A stretch of DNA of 64,000 bases from Nostoc sp. PCC 7107 (GTDB taxonomy: Bacteria > Cyanobacteriota > Cyanobacteriia > Cyanobacteriales > Nostocaceae): contig NC_019676.1 of the NCBI RefSeq assembly GCF_000316625.1, forward strand, positions 4,978,501 to 5,042,500. Direction: 5' to 3'. Both the position numbers and the translations under genes were made by a program. Positions 16,642 through 25,371 of this stretch are shown piece by piece. The notes beneath the pieces were generated by a model, which worked only from the letters and a program-made list of their open reading frames with translations, was not told the DNA's origin and searched no databases. Each line of letters begins with the position of its first letter. Position 1 is the stretch's first letter.

Positions 16642-18036
16642 TTATTTACCAATACAAAATCGACTAAAAATTCTATCTAAAACTGACTCTGTAACTTCTT
16701 CACCAGTAATTTCTCCTAATGCTTGAATTGCACCGCGTAAATCAATTGTCCAAAAATCAAGGGGTAATTGTTGAGAAATTGTAGCTTGTACTTGTTCTAA
16801 GGAGATTTTAGCTTGAGTTAAAGCGGCTGCTTGTCTTTGATTAATTGCTAAATCCATATCAGCCGCTTGAATTTTTTCTAGTTTGACTTTTGCTAAAATG
16901 GCTGTTTCTAAATCATTTATACCTTGATTTTGAGAGGCGGCAGTGAGGATTTTAGATTTTGGATTTTGGATTTTTGATTGGAGGTCTTTGCTTGTAGTTT
17001 CATCAACTAAATCAACTTTGTTAATGACTAAAATTAAGGGACGGTGTTGTACTTGGGTGTAAATTTCTTGGTCGCCTTCAGTCCAACCTGCGCCAGCATC
17101 GATGGTAAACAAAACTAAATCGGCAGCATTAGCAGCACGACGCGATCGCTCTACGCCAATTTTTTCTACTTGGTCTGCGGTTTCTCGAATGCCTGCGGTG
17201 TCTAGTACTTGTACAGGAATGCCGCCCACAACTAATTGCGATTCCACCACATCGCGGGTTGTGCCTGGTAAATCTGTCACAATGGCGCGATCGCTCCGGC
17301 TCCAAGCGTTCAACAAGCTCGACTTACCCACATTCGGACGACCGACAATTGCCACTTTTAAGCCTGTACGCAACAGTTCACCTTGATCTTTAGTAGCTAA
17401 TAAGTGGGTAATTTCGGCAGTAATCTTGTCAATTTCTGATATGATACTCCTATCATCAAGCGGGGGTAAATCTTCCTCAAAATCGATTCTGGCTTCAATT
17501 TCAGCCAAAATATCCAAACAGTTAGCGCGTAACTGGCGGATGGGATGAGCTAATTTTCCTTGTAAACCAGCTAAAGCAGTTTGGGCGGCTTGAGGAGATT
17601 TCGCCCCGACTAAATCAGCAATACTTTCAGCTTGGGTTAAATCTAGTCTGCCATTTAAAAATGCTCGGAGTGTAAATTCTCCTGGCTGTGCTAGTCTTGC
17701 GCCATTTTCTAGACATAATTGCAAAACTTGTTGTACAGCAATAATCCCACCATGACAATGAAATTCCACCACATCTTCACGAGTGTAGGAACGAGGCGCT
17801 TGCATAATCAACAGTAAGGCTTCATCTATCAGTTGTTGCGTCTGGGGGTGGCGAATATAACCGTAGAGAATGCGGTGACTTTCCCAAGCTTGCTTTCCTG
17901 GTGCGTGAAATAACGTTTGGGCGATCGCCATTGCCTGGGAACCAGACATGCGTACAATACTGACACTACCTTGTTGGGGGACAACAGCAGTAGCGATCGC
18001 GGTGATGGTTCCAGTGGTGGCAAAAATTTCTGACAT
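16642..18036 (-). CDS. mnmE: tRNA modification GTPase MnmE (TrmE)
   Basis: At 464 residues, this is the usual length. The N-terminal tetrahydrofolate-binding domain starts [20 protein letters not shown]; the central G domain has [14 protein letters not shown] (G1), DLPGTTRD (G2), DTAGIRET (G3) and NKVDL (G4); and the protein ends in FCIGK, the conserved C-terminal Cys motif. With MnmG it installs the (carboxymethyl)aminomethyl group on U34 of several tRNAs. Between G4 and the next motif lies [11 protein letters not shown], encoded by an ATCCAAA/ATCTAAA heptad repeat (about 16953-16983), an in-frame repeat insertion in a surface loop. The start matches family usage. Confidence 0.95.
   Translation of the reverse strand: MSEIFATTGTITAIATAVVPQQGSVSIVRMSGSQAMAIAQTLFHAPGKQAWESHRILYGYIRHPQTQQLIDEALLLIMQAPRSYTREDVVEFHCHGGIIAVQQVLQLCLENGARLAQPGEFTLRAFLNGRLDLTQAESIADLVGAKSPQAAQTALAGLQGKLAHPIRQLRANCLDILAEIEARIDFEEDLPPLDDRSIISEIDKITAEITHLLATKDQGELLRTGLKVAIVGRPNVGKSSLLNAWSRSDRAIVTDLPGTTRDVVESQLVVGGIPVQVLDTAGIRETADQVEKIGVERSRRAANAADLVLFTIDAGAGWTEGDQEIYTQVQHRPLILVINKVDLVDETTSKDLQSKIQNPKSKILTAASQNQGINDLETAILAKVKLEKIQAADMDLAINQRQAAALTQAKISLEQVQATISQQLPLDFWTIDLRGAIQALGEITGEEVTESVLDRIFSRFCIGK
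16953..16983. repeat. Heptad repeat inside mnmE
   Basis: On the minus strand the bases read as ATCCAAA/ATCTAAA-type heptads in tandem, the same family as at 2473-2503. It is translated as [10 protein letters not shown] without breaking the frame. Confidence 0.7.
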
Positions 18037-18070
18037 TGTTTATTTATCTCACGCAAAGGTCTTTTTAGAG

Positions 18071-18733
18071 TTAATTTTTGCGTGCCAAGGTTAAACCATC
18101 GGCAATGGGGATTAAACTGAGGGTGACGCGGAAGTCTTGATGTAATTTTTGATTGAAAGCGCGGATTTTTTTGGTGCGATTGTCTTGTACTTGAGGATCT
18201 GCAACTCTACCCGACCATAAAACATTATCAATAGCAATTAATCCACCCGGACGTATTAGTTGCAGCGATCGCTCGTAATAACCATCATAGTTGCTTTTGT
18301 CGGCATCGATGAACGCAAAATCAAAAGTTTCGGCTTCACCACTGGCTAACAAACGGTCTAAAGTTTCCAGTGCTGGGGCGATATGTAGGTCTATTTTCTC
18401 GGCGACTCCGGCTTGTTGCCAATAACGACGAGCGATCGCGGTAAACTCTTCACTAATATCACAAGCTACGACTTTGCCTGTTTTTGGCAATGCTAACGCC
18501 ACAACTAAAGTACTATAGCCCGTAAATACGCCAATTTCTAAAGTTTTCTGCGCTCCAATTAACTGTACCAGCAAAGACATCAACTGCCCTTGTTCTGGTG
18601 CAATTTGCATTCTCCCCATTGGATGTTGGGCGGTTTCTTGGCGTAGTTGCGTTAATATTTCCGCTTCCCGCACCGATACAGATAGTAAATATTCATATAA
18701 ATTTTCTTCCAAACCCAACGTTTGAGTAGTCAT
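18071..18733 (-). CDS. Class I SAM-dependent O-methyltransferase
   Basis: ATG 18733 (MTTQTLGLEENLYEYLL) gives 220 residues, the normal size for caffeoyl-CoA-type O-methyltransferases (Methyltransf_3); the frame also extends nine codons upstream. SAM motif I is TLEIGVFTGYSTLVVALAL; VVACDISEEFTAIARRYW holds the acidic ribose-binding residue; FAFIDADKSNYDGYYE is the metal-binding DADK motif; GGLIAIDNVLWSGRV follows with the Asp-Asn pair. These enzymes methylate catechol-like hydroxyls using a divalent metal. The natural substrate is unknown. It lies 34 bp upstream of mnmE on the same strand. Confidence 0.9.
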   Translation of the reverse strand: MTTQTLGLEENLYEYLLSVSVREAEILTQLRQETAQHPMGRMQIAPEQGQLMSLLVQLIGAQKTLEIGVFTGYSTLVVALALPKTGKVVACDISEEFTAIARRYWQQAGVAEKIDLHIAPALETLDRLLASGEAETFDFAFIDADKSNYDGYYERSLQLIRPGGLIAIDNVLWSGRVADPQVQDNRTKKIRAFNQKLHQDFRVTLSLIPIADGLTLARKN

Positions 18734-19256
18734 CAAGATAAAAGGCGCTGTAATTGGCAATACATAGTAATTTTAAATCACTCTGCAAATAATCTCTCAT
18801 TCTCTCTGCGTTCTCTGTGTCTCTGCGGTTCGTTCTCAATATTTTACTGAATATATTTCCCCCTCCAGATTGAGTTACCAGAAAATCTGGTTCCATCTTC
18901 AGAGTGATTAATCCTCCAAAATTAATAGCTAACTTAAAAACAGATAAAGAGACCTAAATTCTTTATCACTAGTAAAGTTGTGTACTTTGTTTTTTGTGGT
19001 CAGATTAAGAGCGTATTTAGGCTGTGAGGAGAATTAATCTCAGTTGAATATATTTGGCTAATATCCAGGGTAAAAATGCACCAGCTTACGATATGTAAGT
19101 GAAAGCAAAATCTATCAGTAAACCTTGGCTTGATTTTTCGATCCAAGGTTTATCTATAGGCATTTTTCAACGCAGAAATACAACAATATATTATCATTAT
19201 CCTGACTCCCTTGGAAGGAAATCAATCATCCCGAAATTAGACAACGCCACAAATTT
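18734..19256. other. Intergenic region with repeat fragment and hairpin
   Basis: No credible gene. About 18785-18830 contains CTCTGCG modules of the dispersed CGCAGAG family. A hairpin with arms TAAACCTTGG (19119-19128) and CCAAGGTTTA (19143-19152) follows the HD/TIGR03985 genes on the minus strand and may end their transcript, although no strong T run follows it. Confidence 0.5.
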
Positions 19257-19829
19257 TTAACTTTCATTGCAGAGTTCTTGAATGACGCGTGAAAATTCCT
19301 CAGTCAAAAAGTCTGAACCAGTTGCAAGATAAACTTGTTGTAACTCTTGGTAAAACCAAATAGTTCCTTCTCTACCAGCTTTAAACTCTTGCCAAACGCT
19401 GCCACCATATTGGCGTAAGTCGGCTAATAATGACCTAGCATTATGCAGTTTATCAGCTAAAGAGACTAACCTAATTGAAGGTGAAGCAGAACGCAGATTT
19501 TCTAAATACCTTTGCTTGCGTTCTTCCCACGGTGGTTTGGGGTATGTGTCAGATTCTGTGCAACCATCGACTATTGCAACAACTGTCTCACCGAAACGCT
19601 GGCGGATTTCTTCACGGGTGGATTTTCCCCCTTGATCTTCTATGCTATCGTGTAATAAAGCTGCGATCGCCTCTGCTTCACTTCCGCCAGCTTCTAAAAC
19701 AAGTGCGGCGACACTCAGTAAATGACTGATATAAGGAACACCGCTAATTTTGCGGGTTTGATTAGCATGAAGACGAGTTGCATACACTAATGCTGATTCA
19801 AATTTAGCTGTTAATTGTACTGTATTCAT
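19257..19829 (-). CDS. HD-domain phosphohydrolase (RelA/SpoT hydrolase-like)
   Basis: ATG 19829 gives 190 residues; a TTG at 19835 would overlap the upstream stop by 4 bp. It has the HD pattern of the ppGpp hydrolase domain: ATRLHANQTRKISGVPYISH with the first His, then AIAALLHDSIEDQGG, the HDxxED motif, and later LVSLADKLHNARSLLADL with the distal Asp. A single such domain of this size resembles small alarmone hydrolases (MESH1-like). It follows the TIGR03985 CRISPR-linked gene with almost no gap, so both are probably one transcript. A nucleotide second messenger is a plausible substrate, but which one is unknown. Confidence 0.8.
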   Translation of the reverse strand: MNTVQLTAKFESALVYATRLHANQTRKISGVPYISHLLSVAALVLEAGGSEAEAIAALLHDSIEDQGGKSTREEIRQRFGETVVAIVDGCTESDTYPKPPWEERKQRYLENLRSASPSIRLVSLADKLHNARSLLADLRQYGGSVWQEFKAGREGTIWFYQELQQVYLATGSDFLTEEFSRVIQELCNES

Positions 19830-19831
19830 AA

Positions 19832-21190
19832 TCAATCTTGATGATAAAGCTGAAATTCTTGAGCGACATCAGCCGCAATACTTTGTCTAAGTTCATCAGG
19901 AAAGATAACTTCACATTTCGGTCGCCAAGCACGTAAACGCATCATCACGTTATTATCTCGATTTTTGGCATCTTGATATCTAATAAATACTTGGTAATAA
20001 GCATCTTCTGATGAACGATTAGCAAGAACTTTTAATAAAGCTTGTTGTTGTGTCGATTCTGTTAGTTTTTGTTTGATTAATTTCTGTACTTGCTCATAAG
20101 AAATTTCTTGAAATGTTTCATGACGTTCGGTACCTTTAACATAGCGATCGCCAAAATCTCTATCAAACCGCAGCAACATCAATTGTGCAGGTAAATAAAA
20201 ATCAAACCCCCAAGCTTTCGACATTTCTAAAGCTACATAATCAGGTGTGGGTAAAGTATGTCTTTGATAATCTTGTTGTAAATTTACTGGAATTTTGGCA
20301 TTATCCCAGGTTAAAGGCTGTATTTTTTGAATATGATCAAGGCGAAAGTTATACCATTGATTCTGAATATCAGGACTTTCACCATAAGCACATAAATATA
20401 CTGCTCTTTGAATATAGTAAATACAGACTGGATAAACAATGCAATTAACTTTATTTCCTACTTTGGCACTTTTGTAAGTTAGTTGAATTGGTGCGACTAA
20501 AGTTTTTGTCCATAATTCTCTTAATTGATGTTGCCAATCATCAACAGCATCTAAGTTACTGCGGGGTGTAATATAATCTAACTTGAGAAAAAATCTTTGG
20601 ACTCCGTTAATTTTTTGCGAGTGATTTTCGGCAAATCCTACCAAATCTTCGTGCAGAAAATTCAATTCATAATTATCGTCAGATTTTGCCGCAATTGGAC
20701 GCGCCGGAAATTCAATAACACGATAATATTTATCATTTCGATAAATCAGCCAATGCAAATTAACTAAAACTTGTAAATCACCATGCAAAGAACGACGAGT
20801 TACAGCAAACAATCTTTGTTGCAAGATTTCATCTAATTTAGATTCTGTTATCCCAGTATGAGCAATTAATAATTCTTGCCATTGGTCAGTAAAAATTCCA
20901 GTATTTTCATTAAATAACCATTGGGCTGTTGTTTTTGCACAAGCACAACGAGAGTCATGTAAATGCGGAATTTCTTCGCCTTTAGTATGAGTGGGGCTAA
21001 AAAAAGCATCTCGCCATTCTGTATAAGTAAAGCCATCATCCAACATTAAACATTCTTGATGACCACCGTAAATTGAACGCAACCACACCCACAACCGAAT
21101 TGTCCGCAACAGTTTTTGCTTGAGTGAACCCCGTGCTAACCATTGCAGCAAATCAACTTGTGGTAAATCTTGAAATACAAATTCAGACAC
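19832..21190 (-). CDS. TIGR03985-type CRISPR-associated WYL-domain protein
   Basis: At 452 residues, its length and sequence fit the TIGR03985 family known from cyanobacterial CRISPR loci (recalled, not searched). The N-terminal third (LLQWLARGSLKQKLLRTIRL) is helical and has a Cys pair CACAK near residue 85. The central part reads ITPRSNLDAVDDWQHQLREL. A WYL-like ligand-binding segment follows: YPVCIYYIQRAVYLCAYGES, then QWYNFRLDHIQKIQPLTW. WYL proteins often regulate phage-defence operons in response to nucleic acid or nucleotide ligands. The gene is divergent from the type III operon across a 101-bp gap with a palindrome, so it may be its regulator. Confidence 0.75.
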   Translation of the reverse strand: MSEFVFQDLPQVDLLQWLARGSLKQKLLRTIRLWVWLRSIYGGHQECLMLDDGFTYTEWRDAFFSPTHTKGEEIPHLHDSRCACAKTTAQWLFNENTGIFTDQWQELLIAHTGITESKLDEILQQRLFAVTRRSLHGDLQVLVNLHWLIYRNDKYYRVIEFPARPIAAKSDDNYELNFLHEDLVGFAENHSQKINGVQRFFLKLDYITPRSNLDAVDDWQHQLRELWTKTLVAPIQLTYKSAKVGNKVNCIVYPVCIYYIQRAVYLCAYGESPDIQNQWYNFRLDHIQKIQPLTWDNAKIPVNLQQDYQRHTLPTPDYVALEMSKAWGFDFYLPAQLMLLRFDRDFGDRYVKGTERHETFQEISYEQVQKLIKQKLTESTQQQALLKVLANRSSEDAYYQVFIRYQDAKNRDNNVMMRLRAWRPKCEVIFPDELRQSIAADVAQEFQLYHQD

Positions 21191-21232
21191 TAAGTTAATT
21201 TCAACAAATAACTTTCTTTAAGATACAGCCTT

Positions 21233-21265
21233 TTGGAAGATAACTTTTCCAACGGCGTGTATGAT
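21233..21265. promoter_or_regulatory. Palindrome and -10-like box between TIGR03985 and the CRISPR operon
   Basis: TTGGAA (21233-21238) and TTCCAA (21247-21252) form a perfect inverted repeat with 8 bases between. TATGAT (21260-21265) looks like a -10 box for the rightward csx3 operon, so the palindrome would cover the -35 region. This is an inference from position and symmetry. Confidence 0.4.
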
Positions 21266-21291
21266 GTATCCAGCAAATCAAAGCAACGGCA

Positions 21292-21597
21292 ATGTCTACC
21301 TATAAAATTGAAATTAAAGAAGATTTATTACGAGTTAGTTTTGGCGAACCCGCCCAAAATGATCAGATTGTACGTGATGCAGCCGCCAGATTAGAAGAGA
21401 TGTCTGCATCAGGAGAATTAGCCGGAGGACAGCTACTCAAAATTAACGGGCCGATTTCTATTCCTGTAGCATTTGTTCTAGCACATAAACTCGCTCATAT
21501 ATATGGTGCTGTTGCTTTTTACGATCCGAAGTTAGGTAAATATGTCATTTGTATCACACACAATCCTTCGTATAAACTAGGAGACTTAATTGATTGA
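21292..21597 (+). CDS. csx3: Csx3 (Crn3) cyclic-oligoadenylate ring nuclease
   Basis: The 101-residue protein matches stand-alone Csx3: LLRVSFGEPAQNDQIVRDAA, GGQLLKINGPISIPVA, then LAHKLAHIYGAVAFYDPKLG and a C-terminal YVICITHNPSYKLGDLI. Csx3 belongs to the CARF-related ring nucleases that cut cyclic tetra-adenylate and so switch off type III CRISPR signalling. The conserved His/Asp pair expected at the active site is present (His65 and Asp78 by my count). It is the first gene of the operon, followed 44 bp later by a larger Csx3 fusion. Together they make the off-switch of the system. Confidence 0.92.
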   Translation: MSTYKIEIKEDLLRVSFGEPAQNDQIVRDAAARLEEMSASGELAGGQLLKINGPISIPVAFVLAHKLAHIYGAVAFYDPKLGKYVICITHNPSYKLGDLID

Positions 21598-21641
21598 TAT
21601 TTGATTGATCAAGGAGATGAGTGTAGCTACTAAAAACTTAT

Positions 21642-22571
21642 ATGACAACCTATCACATTAATTTAGAAGGCGACGTTTTAAAAGTCAGATTTGGCAAACC
21701 CGGTAATGGCGATCAAGTAGTGCGGGATGCAGCAGTACGTTTAGATGAGATGGTGGTATCAGGTGAACTTTCTGGAGGCAAACTGCTAAAGATTGATGGA
21801 CCTGCATCTGTAGCCGTGAGTTATTTGATAGCACATAAGATATCTCAACTGTATGGTGCGATCGCAATTTTCGACCCCAAAATTGGCAAACAAGGATATA
21901 AAACTTATATAGTTGCGGCTACCCATACACCTGCTTACAAATTGGGTGAACTTGTTGAAACAGATGAACCACAAAAGATTAAATCTGCTATCAAAGTTGT
22001 ACTTTGTGGCCCTCCACAGTCAGGTAAATCATGTCTGCGTGAAGGTTTAAAGCAAGCAATCAGCAATATTAAAGGCGCACCTTATCCTTATGTAATTACC
22101 GCTTGTCCAGATGGTGAAGGTGCGTGGTTTTCTGATGCGGCGCGGCGCGATTTAGATTTAGCCAAACGATTGAAAGATGAGTATAAAGCCAAATTCACCC
22201 CAGAATTTGCACAAAAAGCGGCTGGGTGGGTAAGGAGTGCCAATACACCACTAAATATTATTGATGTGGGTGGACAAATTACTGAAGAAAATCGGCTGAT
22301 TATGCGTGAAGCGACTCATGCGGTAATTTTAGCAGGCGATCGGGCTAAGGAAGAAGTTCCGCGATGGGAAGAGTTTTGTCGAGATTTGAATATACATATC
22401 ATTGCTAATCTTGATAGTGATTTTTACGGTACAGAAGATCACATTGTTACGCGATCGCCTTTACTAACTGGCAGTGTTCATTCCCTCAAACGGGGAGAGG
22501 ATGTTTCTAGCCGTCCGATGGTGCAGGCTTTGGCGCGGGTTTTGGCGGGGTTGTGTGGTAGTTCGCTTTAA
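21642..22571 (+). CDS. csx3: Csx3-AAA fusion ring nuclease
   Basis: Of 309 residues, the first ~105 are a Csx3 domain (VLKVRFGKPGNGDQVVRDAA, GGKLLKIDGPASVAVS, AHKISQLYGAIAIFDPKIG), clearly related to the neighbour encoded upstream. The rest is a P-loop domain with Walker A LCGPPQSGKSCLREGL (about 122-136) and a Walker B-like LNIIDVGGQITEENRLI. Csx3-AAA fusions are a known variant of Crn3 ring nucleases; the P-loop part's job is unresolved. Compared with the short Csx3, one His of AHKLAH is Gln here while the first His is kept. The Cas10 gene starts 22 bp after this stop. Confidence 0.9.
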   Translation: MTTYHINLEGDVLKVRFGKPGNGDQVVRDAAVRLDEMVVSGELSGGKLLKIDGPASVAVSYLIAHKISQLYGAIAIFDPKIGKQGYKTYIVAATHTPAYKLGELVETDEPQKIKSAIKVVLCGPPQSGKSCLREGLKQAISNIKGAPYPYVITACPDGEGAWFSDAARRDLDLAKRLKDEYKAKFTPEFAQKAAGWVRSANTPLNIIDVGGQITEENRLIMREATHAVILAGDRAKEEVPRWEEFCRDLNIHIIANLDSDFYGTEDHIVTRSPLLTGSVHSLKRGEDVSSRPMVQALARVLAGLCGSSL

Positions 22572-22593
22572 AGTTGTAGTGAGAAAAGTTTTT

Positions 22594-24888
22594 ATGGTGA
22601 CAAGTTCTCAAGTTGCATTACAGGTTATTCAACAGGCGATCGCAGCCTTAGCTAAATGGGCAGATTTAGCTCATCCTTCTCTAGATCATGAATATAAAGA
22701 AGTTACTAGAGCTAAGACAATATTAGGTTGGAAAGAAGACACAAAAGTTGAAATATTACGCCTGTTATTTGACAGCATTAAGTTACCTGATGGACAAGGA
22801 CAAGAGCCCGGAAAACAACATTATCATCAATTAGTAGCAATTGAAAAGGGAAATCAAGGATATCCTAAAATTCCTTATCCATTGCCTTATAAACCTAACG
22901 AAGAACAGCAGAAAATTTTCAAACAACAAATCCACAATGAAATATTAAATGCGCTCCCAAATAACTGGGAAAATCTATCCTATTTACTGGCGATTTTAGA
23001 AAGATTTGGCTCATGTCTAAGTTTTAGTGCATTCGATGTTTGTTTAGTAGACATGGCAAGGTCTACAGCAGCAGTGGCAGCCGCTTTAGTTAGTCATGAA
23101 AATGTTGATAATATTAGCTTAATTGCTGGTGATATTTCCGGGATTCAAAAGTTTATTTACACTATTTCTTCTGATGGCGCACTTAAATCATTAAGGGCAA
23201 GAAGTTTTTATTTAGAGTTAGTCATACAAGAAGTAGTACAGCAATTGCTTGAAGACTTAAAACTGCCAAAGACTAACATAATTTACGCTAGCGGTGGTAA
23301 TTTTTACTTAATTGCATCTAGTAATTTACAAGATGTAAAAGAATCTATTAACAAAGTGAGTCAAAAATTTAATAGATGGTTACTAAATACATTTAAAGGC
23401 AAGCTCTTTTTAGCCATTGATTGTATATCGATACCAACTAAAGATTTAGAAGATAACCATTTTGCACATTATTGGACTAAACTCACTAAAGATTTGGCTA
23501 ATCAAAAAGCTCGTAAATTCAATAAAGAAATTAATTTCTTTATTCAAGAAACTAGAAGTCATGAACCTTGCCGAGTTTGTCATCGAGATGATCTACCTAG
23601 TTTACAACCATTAATTCACCTAAATCCAGATTCTTCTCCGGCCTGCTGGGTGTGTCGTACTATGTTTGAGTTAGGTAATAATTTATTTGATGTTAATATT
23701 TTATTACGTTCTAAGAGAGCAAATATTAAAGAACATGTAGGTAGAGTTTATATTCCTGGTTATTACTACTACTTTTTCACAAACTGGGAACAAGCAGTAA
23801 AATTAGCTCGAAATAATGAAACAGTTTTTCTTGTTAACGATTGGGATTTAAATCACTATAAACAAGACAAGACATTACTTTTATCATTAGGAAATTATGC
23901 TAAAGAAAGCGAAGTAGAGGTAGGAAGATTTATTCGTGCTGAAGAAATGGCAAAAGTTGCAGAAAAATCAGGTGCAATTCCTAGAGTTGGCTATCTGCGT
24001 ATGGATGTAGATCGACTAGGAAGACTTTTTGCAGAGGGTTTCGATGAAAAGAATCGGACATTACCAAGAATTGCCGGACTGTCTCGCCAAATGAGCTATT
24101 TCTTTAAAGTTTATCTCAACAGCTTGGCAGACAATCGTGATGATAATTTTATCAAGCATTGCCAAAGTAAAAATACTGAGGTTTTAAATAATGCTAAATA
24201 TCTGACAGATAGGACTCGAAAAAATTTACTATTTATTTATGCCGCAGGTGATGATTTATTTATTAGCGGCGCTTGGAATGAACTTGTAGAATTTACCTTT
24301 GATATTTACCAGTGTTTCCGCGCTTATACAGGTAACAATCCAGATATTACAATATCAGGAGGTATCAGTATTAATGATATAAAATATCCTCTTTATCAAG
24401 CTGCTGCTGATTCAGAAAAATCTGAAAAAGGTGCTAAAGAAAATGGTAAAGATAGTTTTGGATTATTTAATCAAATTTTTAAATGGGATGAATGGCTGGG
24501 AACTGCAAAAATTACCAGTTTTGATCAAGAAAACCAAAAATACATAAATCCAGAAACTAAGCCAGATATGTTGGGTATCTTACCATTTGTAGAGAGATTA
24601 GAACAGCAAAATATTGGTGTTAATCATTCCCGGAATTTTGTACGTAACCTGCTCATAACTGCACAAATACAAGAACGGGCATTGGAGAAATTTCAAGATG
24701 ATCAAAAATCACAGGAGGCTTTAGATACTCGCTATTATTTACATCTCCCAAAAATTGCTTATACTTTAGCAAGATTACCCAAAGAAGTATTAAAAGATGA
24801 TGCGTTTCGGAAGTCACTAAAAAATCCGTATAATGCACCATACTTTCGGGCGATCGCAACTTGGATTGAATTCTTAAATCGCTCATAA
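22594..24888 (+). CDS. cas10: Cas10 (Csm1-like), type III-A large subunit
   Basis: The frame is open from 22474, but the extra 40 codons overlap csx3-AAA; ATG 22594 (MVTSSQVALQ) gives 765 residues. The first palm region has AGDISGIQKFIYTI (179-192) and YASGGNFYLIAS. A Cys4 zinc site is formed by CRVC (326-329) and CWVC (351-354). The second palm has YLRMDVDRLGRLFAEG and the cyclase motif as YAAGDDLF (AGDD at 551-554, usually GGDD). The expected N-terminal HD nuclease is degenerate: LVDMARSTAAVAAAL stands where a YDHxxxTAA motif is usual. Cyclic oligoadenylate synthesis looks possible; DNA cutting by an HD site does not. Confidence 0.93.
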   Translation: MVTSSQVALQVIQQAIAALAKWADLAHPSLDHEYKEVTRAKTILGWKEDTKVEILRLLFDSIKLPDGQGQEPGKQHYHQLVAIEKGNQGYPKIPYPLPYKPNEEQQKIFKQQIHNEILNALPNNWENLSYLLAILERFGSCLSFSAFDVCLVDMARSTAAVAAALVSHENVDNISLIAGDISGIQKFIYTISSDGALKSLRARSFYLELVIQEVVQQLLEDLKLPKTNIIYASGGNFYLIASSNLQDVKESINKVSQKFNRWLLNTFKGKLFLAIDCISIPTKDLEDNHFAHYWTKLTKDLANQKARKFNKEINFFIQETRSHEPCRVCHRDDLPSLQPLIHLNPDSSPACWVCRTMFELGNNLFDVNILLRSKRANIKEHVGRVYIPGYYYYFFTNWEQAVKLARNNETVFLVNDWDLNHYKQDKTLLLSLGNYAKESEVEVGRFIRAEEMAKVAEKSGAIPRVGYLRMDVDRLGRLFAEGFDEKNRTLPRIAGLSRQMSYFFKVYLNSLADNRDDNFIKHCQSKNTEVLNNAKYLTDRTRKNLLFIYAAGDDLFISGAWNELVEFTFDIYQCFRAYTGNNPDITISGGISINDIKYPLYQAAADSEKSEKGAKENGKDSFGLFNQIFKWDEWLGTAKITSFDQENQKYINPETKPDMLGILPFVERLEQQNIGVNHSRNFVRNLLITAQIQERALEKFQDDQKSQEALDTRYYLHLPKIAYTLARLPKEVLKDDAFRKSLKNPYNAPYFRAIATWIEFLNRS

Positions 24889-24892
24889 CTAT

Positions 24893-25369
24893 ATGACAGA
24901 ACCAATTAAACCAAAAATATCTTCTCCAACGGTAAACCCCAGACAATCAACTCCTCAAGGCAATATCAATAAAACACAGAATATTGTCGAAGAAATTGTT
25001 AACACTATCAATGATTTGAAGGGTTTACAAGCATACGAAATCCGAAAATTAGTTAAACACGCTGAGGAGTTTGGGCCTTATCTCAAACAACAACGATTAG
25101 AAACGAACCAAATCCGCAAATTTTTAGATGCTGTAACTCGCCTAAAAGCTGACTTATCTGAAACAGGCGAATTTGCCAAAATTGAAACTGAAATAGTTCT
25201 GCTAAAACCCAAATTGGCATACGCCGCAGCTAGACAAAGAGCAGCAAAACCATTAGGTGAGGTCATGTCAGCCGCTATTGATAAAGTTAATAGCAAGGAA
25301 GATTTTGAACGGTTAGTTCAATTAATTGAATCAATTATCGCTTATCACAAAGCTGAAGGTGGAAAATAA
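24893..25369 (+). CDS. csm2: Csm2 (Cas11), type III-A small subunit
   Basis: The 158-residue helical protein has a disordered, Pro/Ser/Thr-rich first 30 residues and then the Csm2 pattern: LQAYEIRKLVKHAEEFGPYL, TNQIRKFLDAVTRLKADL and IVLLKPKLAYAAARQ. Csm2 lines the minor filament of the Csm complex and stabilises crRNA-target pairing. It starts 4 bp after cas10 and 2 bp before csm3, a tight order typical of a type III-A operon. Confidence 0.9.
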   Translation: MTEPIKPKISSPTVNPRQSTPQGNINKTQNIVEEIVNTINDLKGLQAYEIRKLVKHAEEFGPYLKQQRLETNQIRKFLDAVTRLKADLSETGEFAKIETEIVLLKPKLAYAAARQRAAKPLGEVMSAAIDKVNSKEDFERLVQLIESIIAYHKAEGGK

Positions 25370-25371
25370 TT

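Noticed and set aside
18693-18896. 67-codon frame upstream of the O-methyltransferase
   Set aside because: It reads through the dispersed CTCTGCG repeat, overlaps the methyltransferase start and has no domain.
22474-22593. Longer Cas10 start at 22474
   Set aside because: The extra 40 codons overlap csx3-AAA in another frame and look like random Trp/Arg/Val-rich sequence; ATG 22594 follows the previous stop closely.
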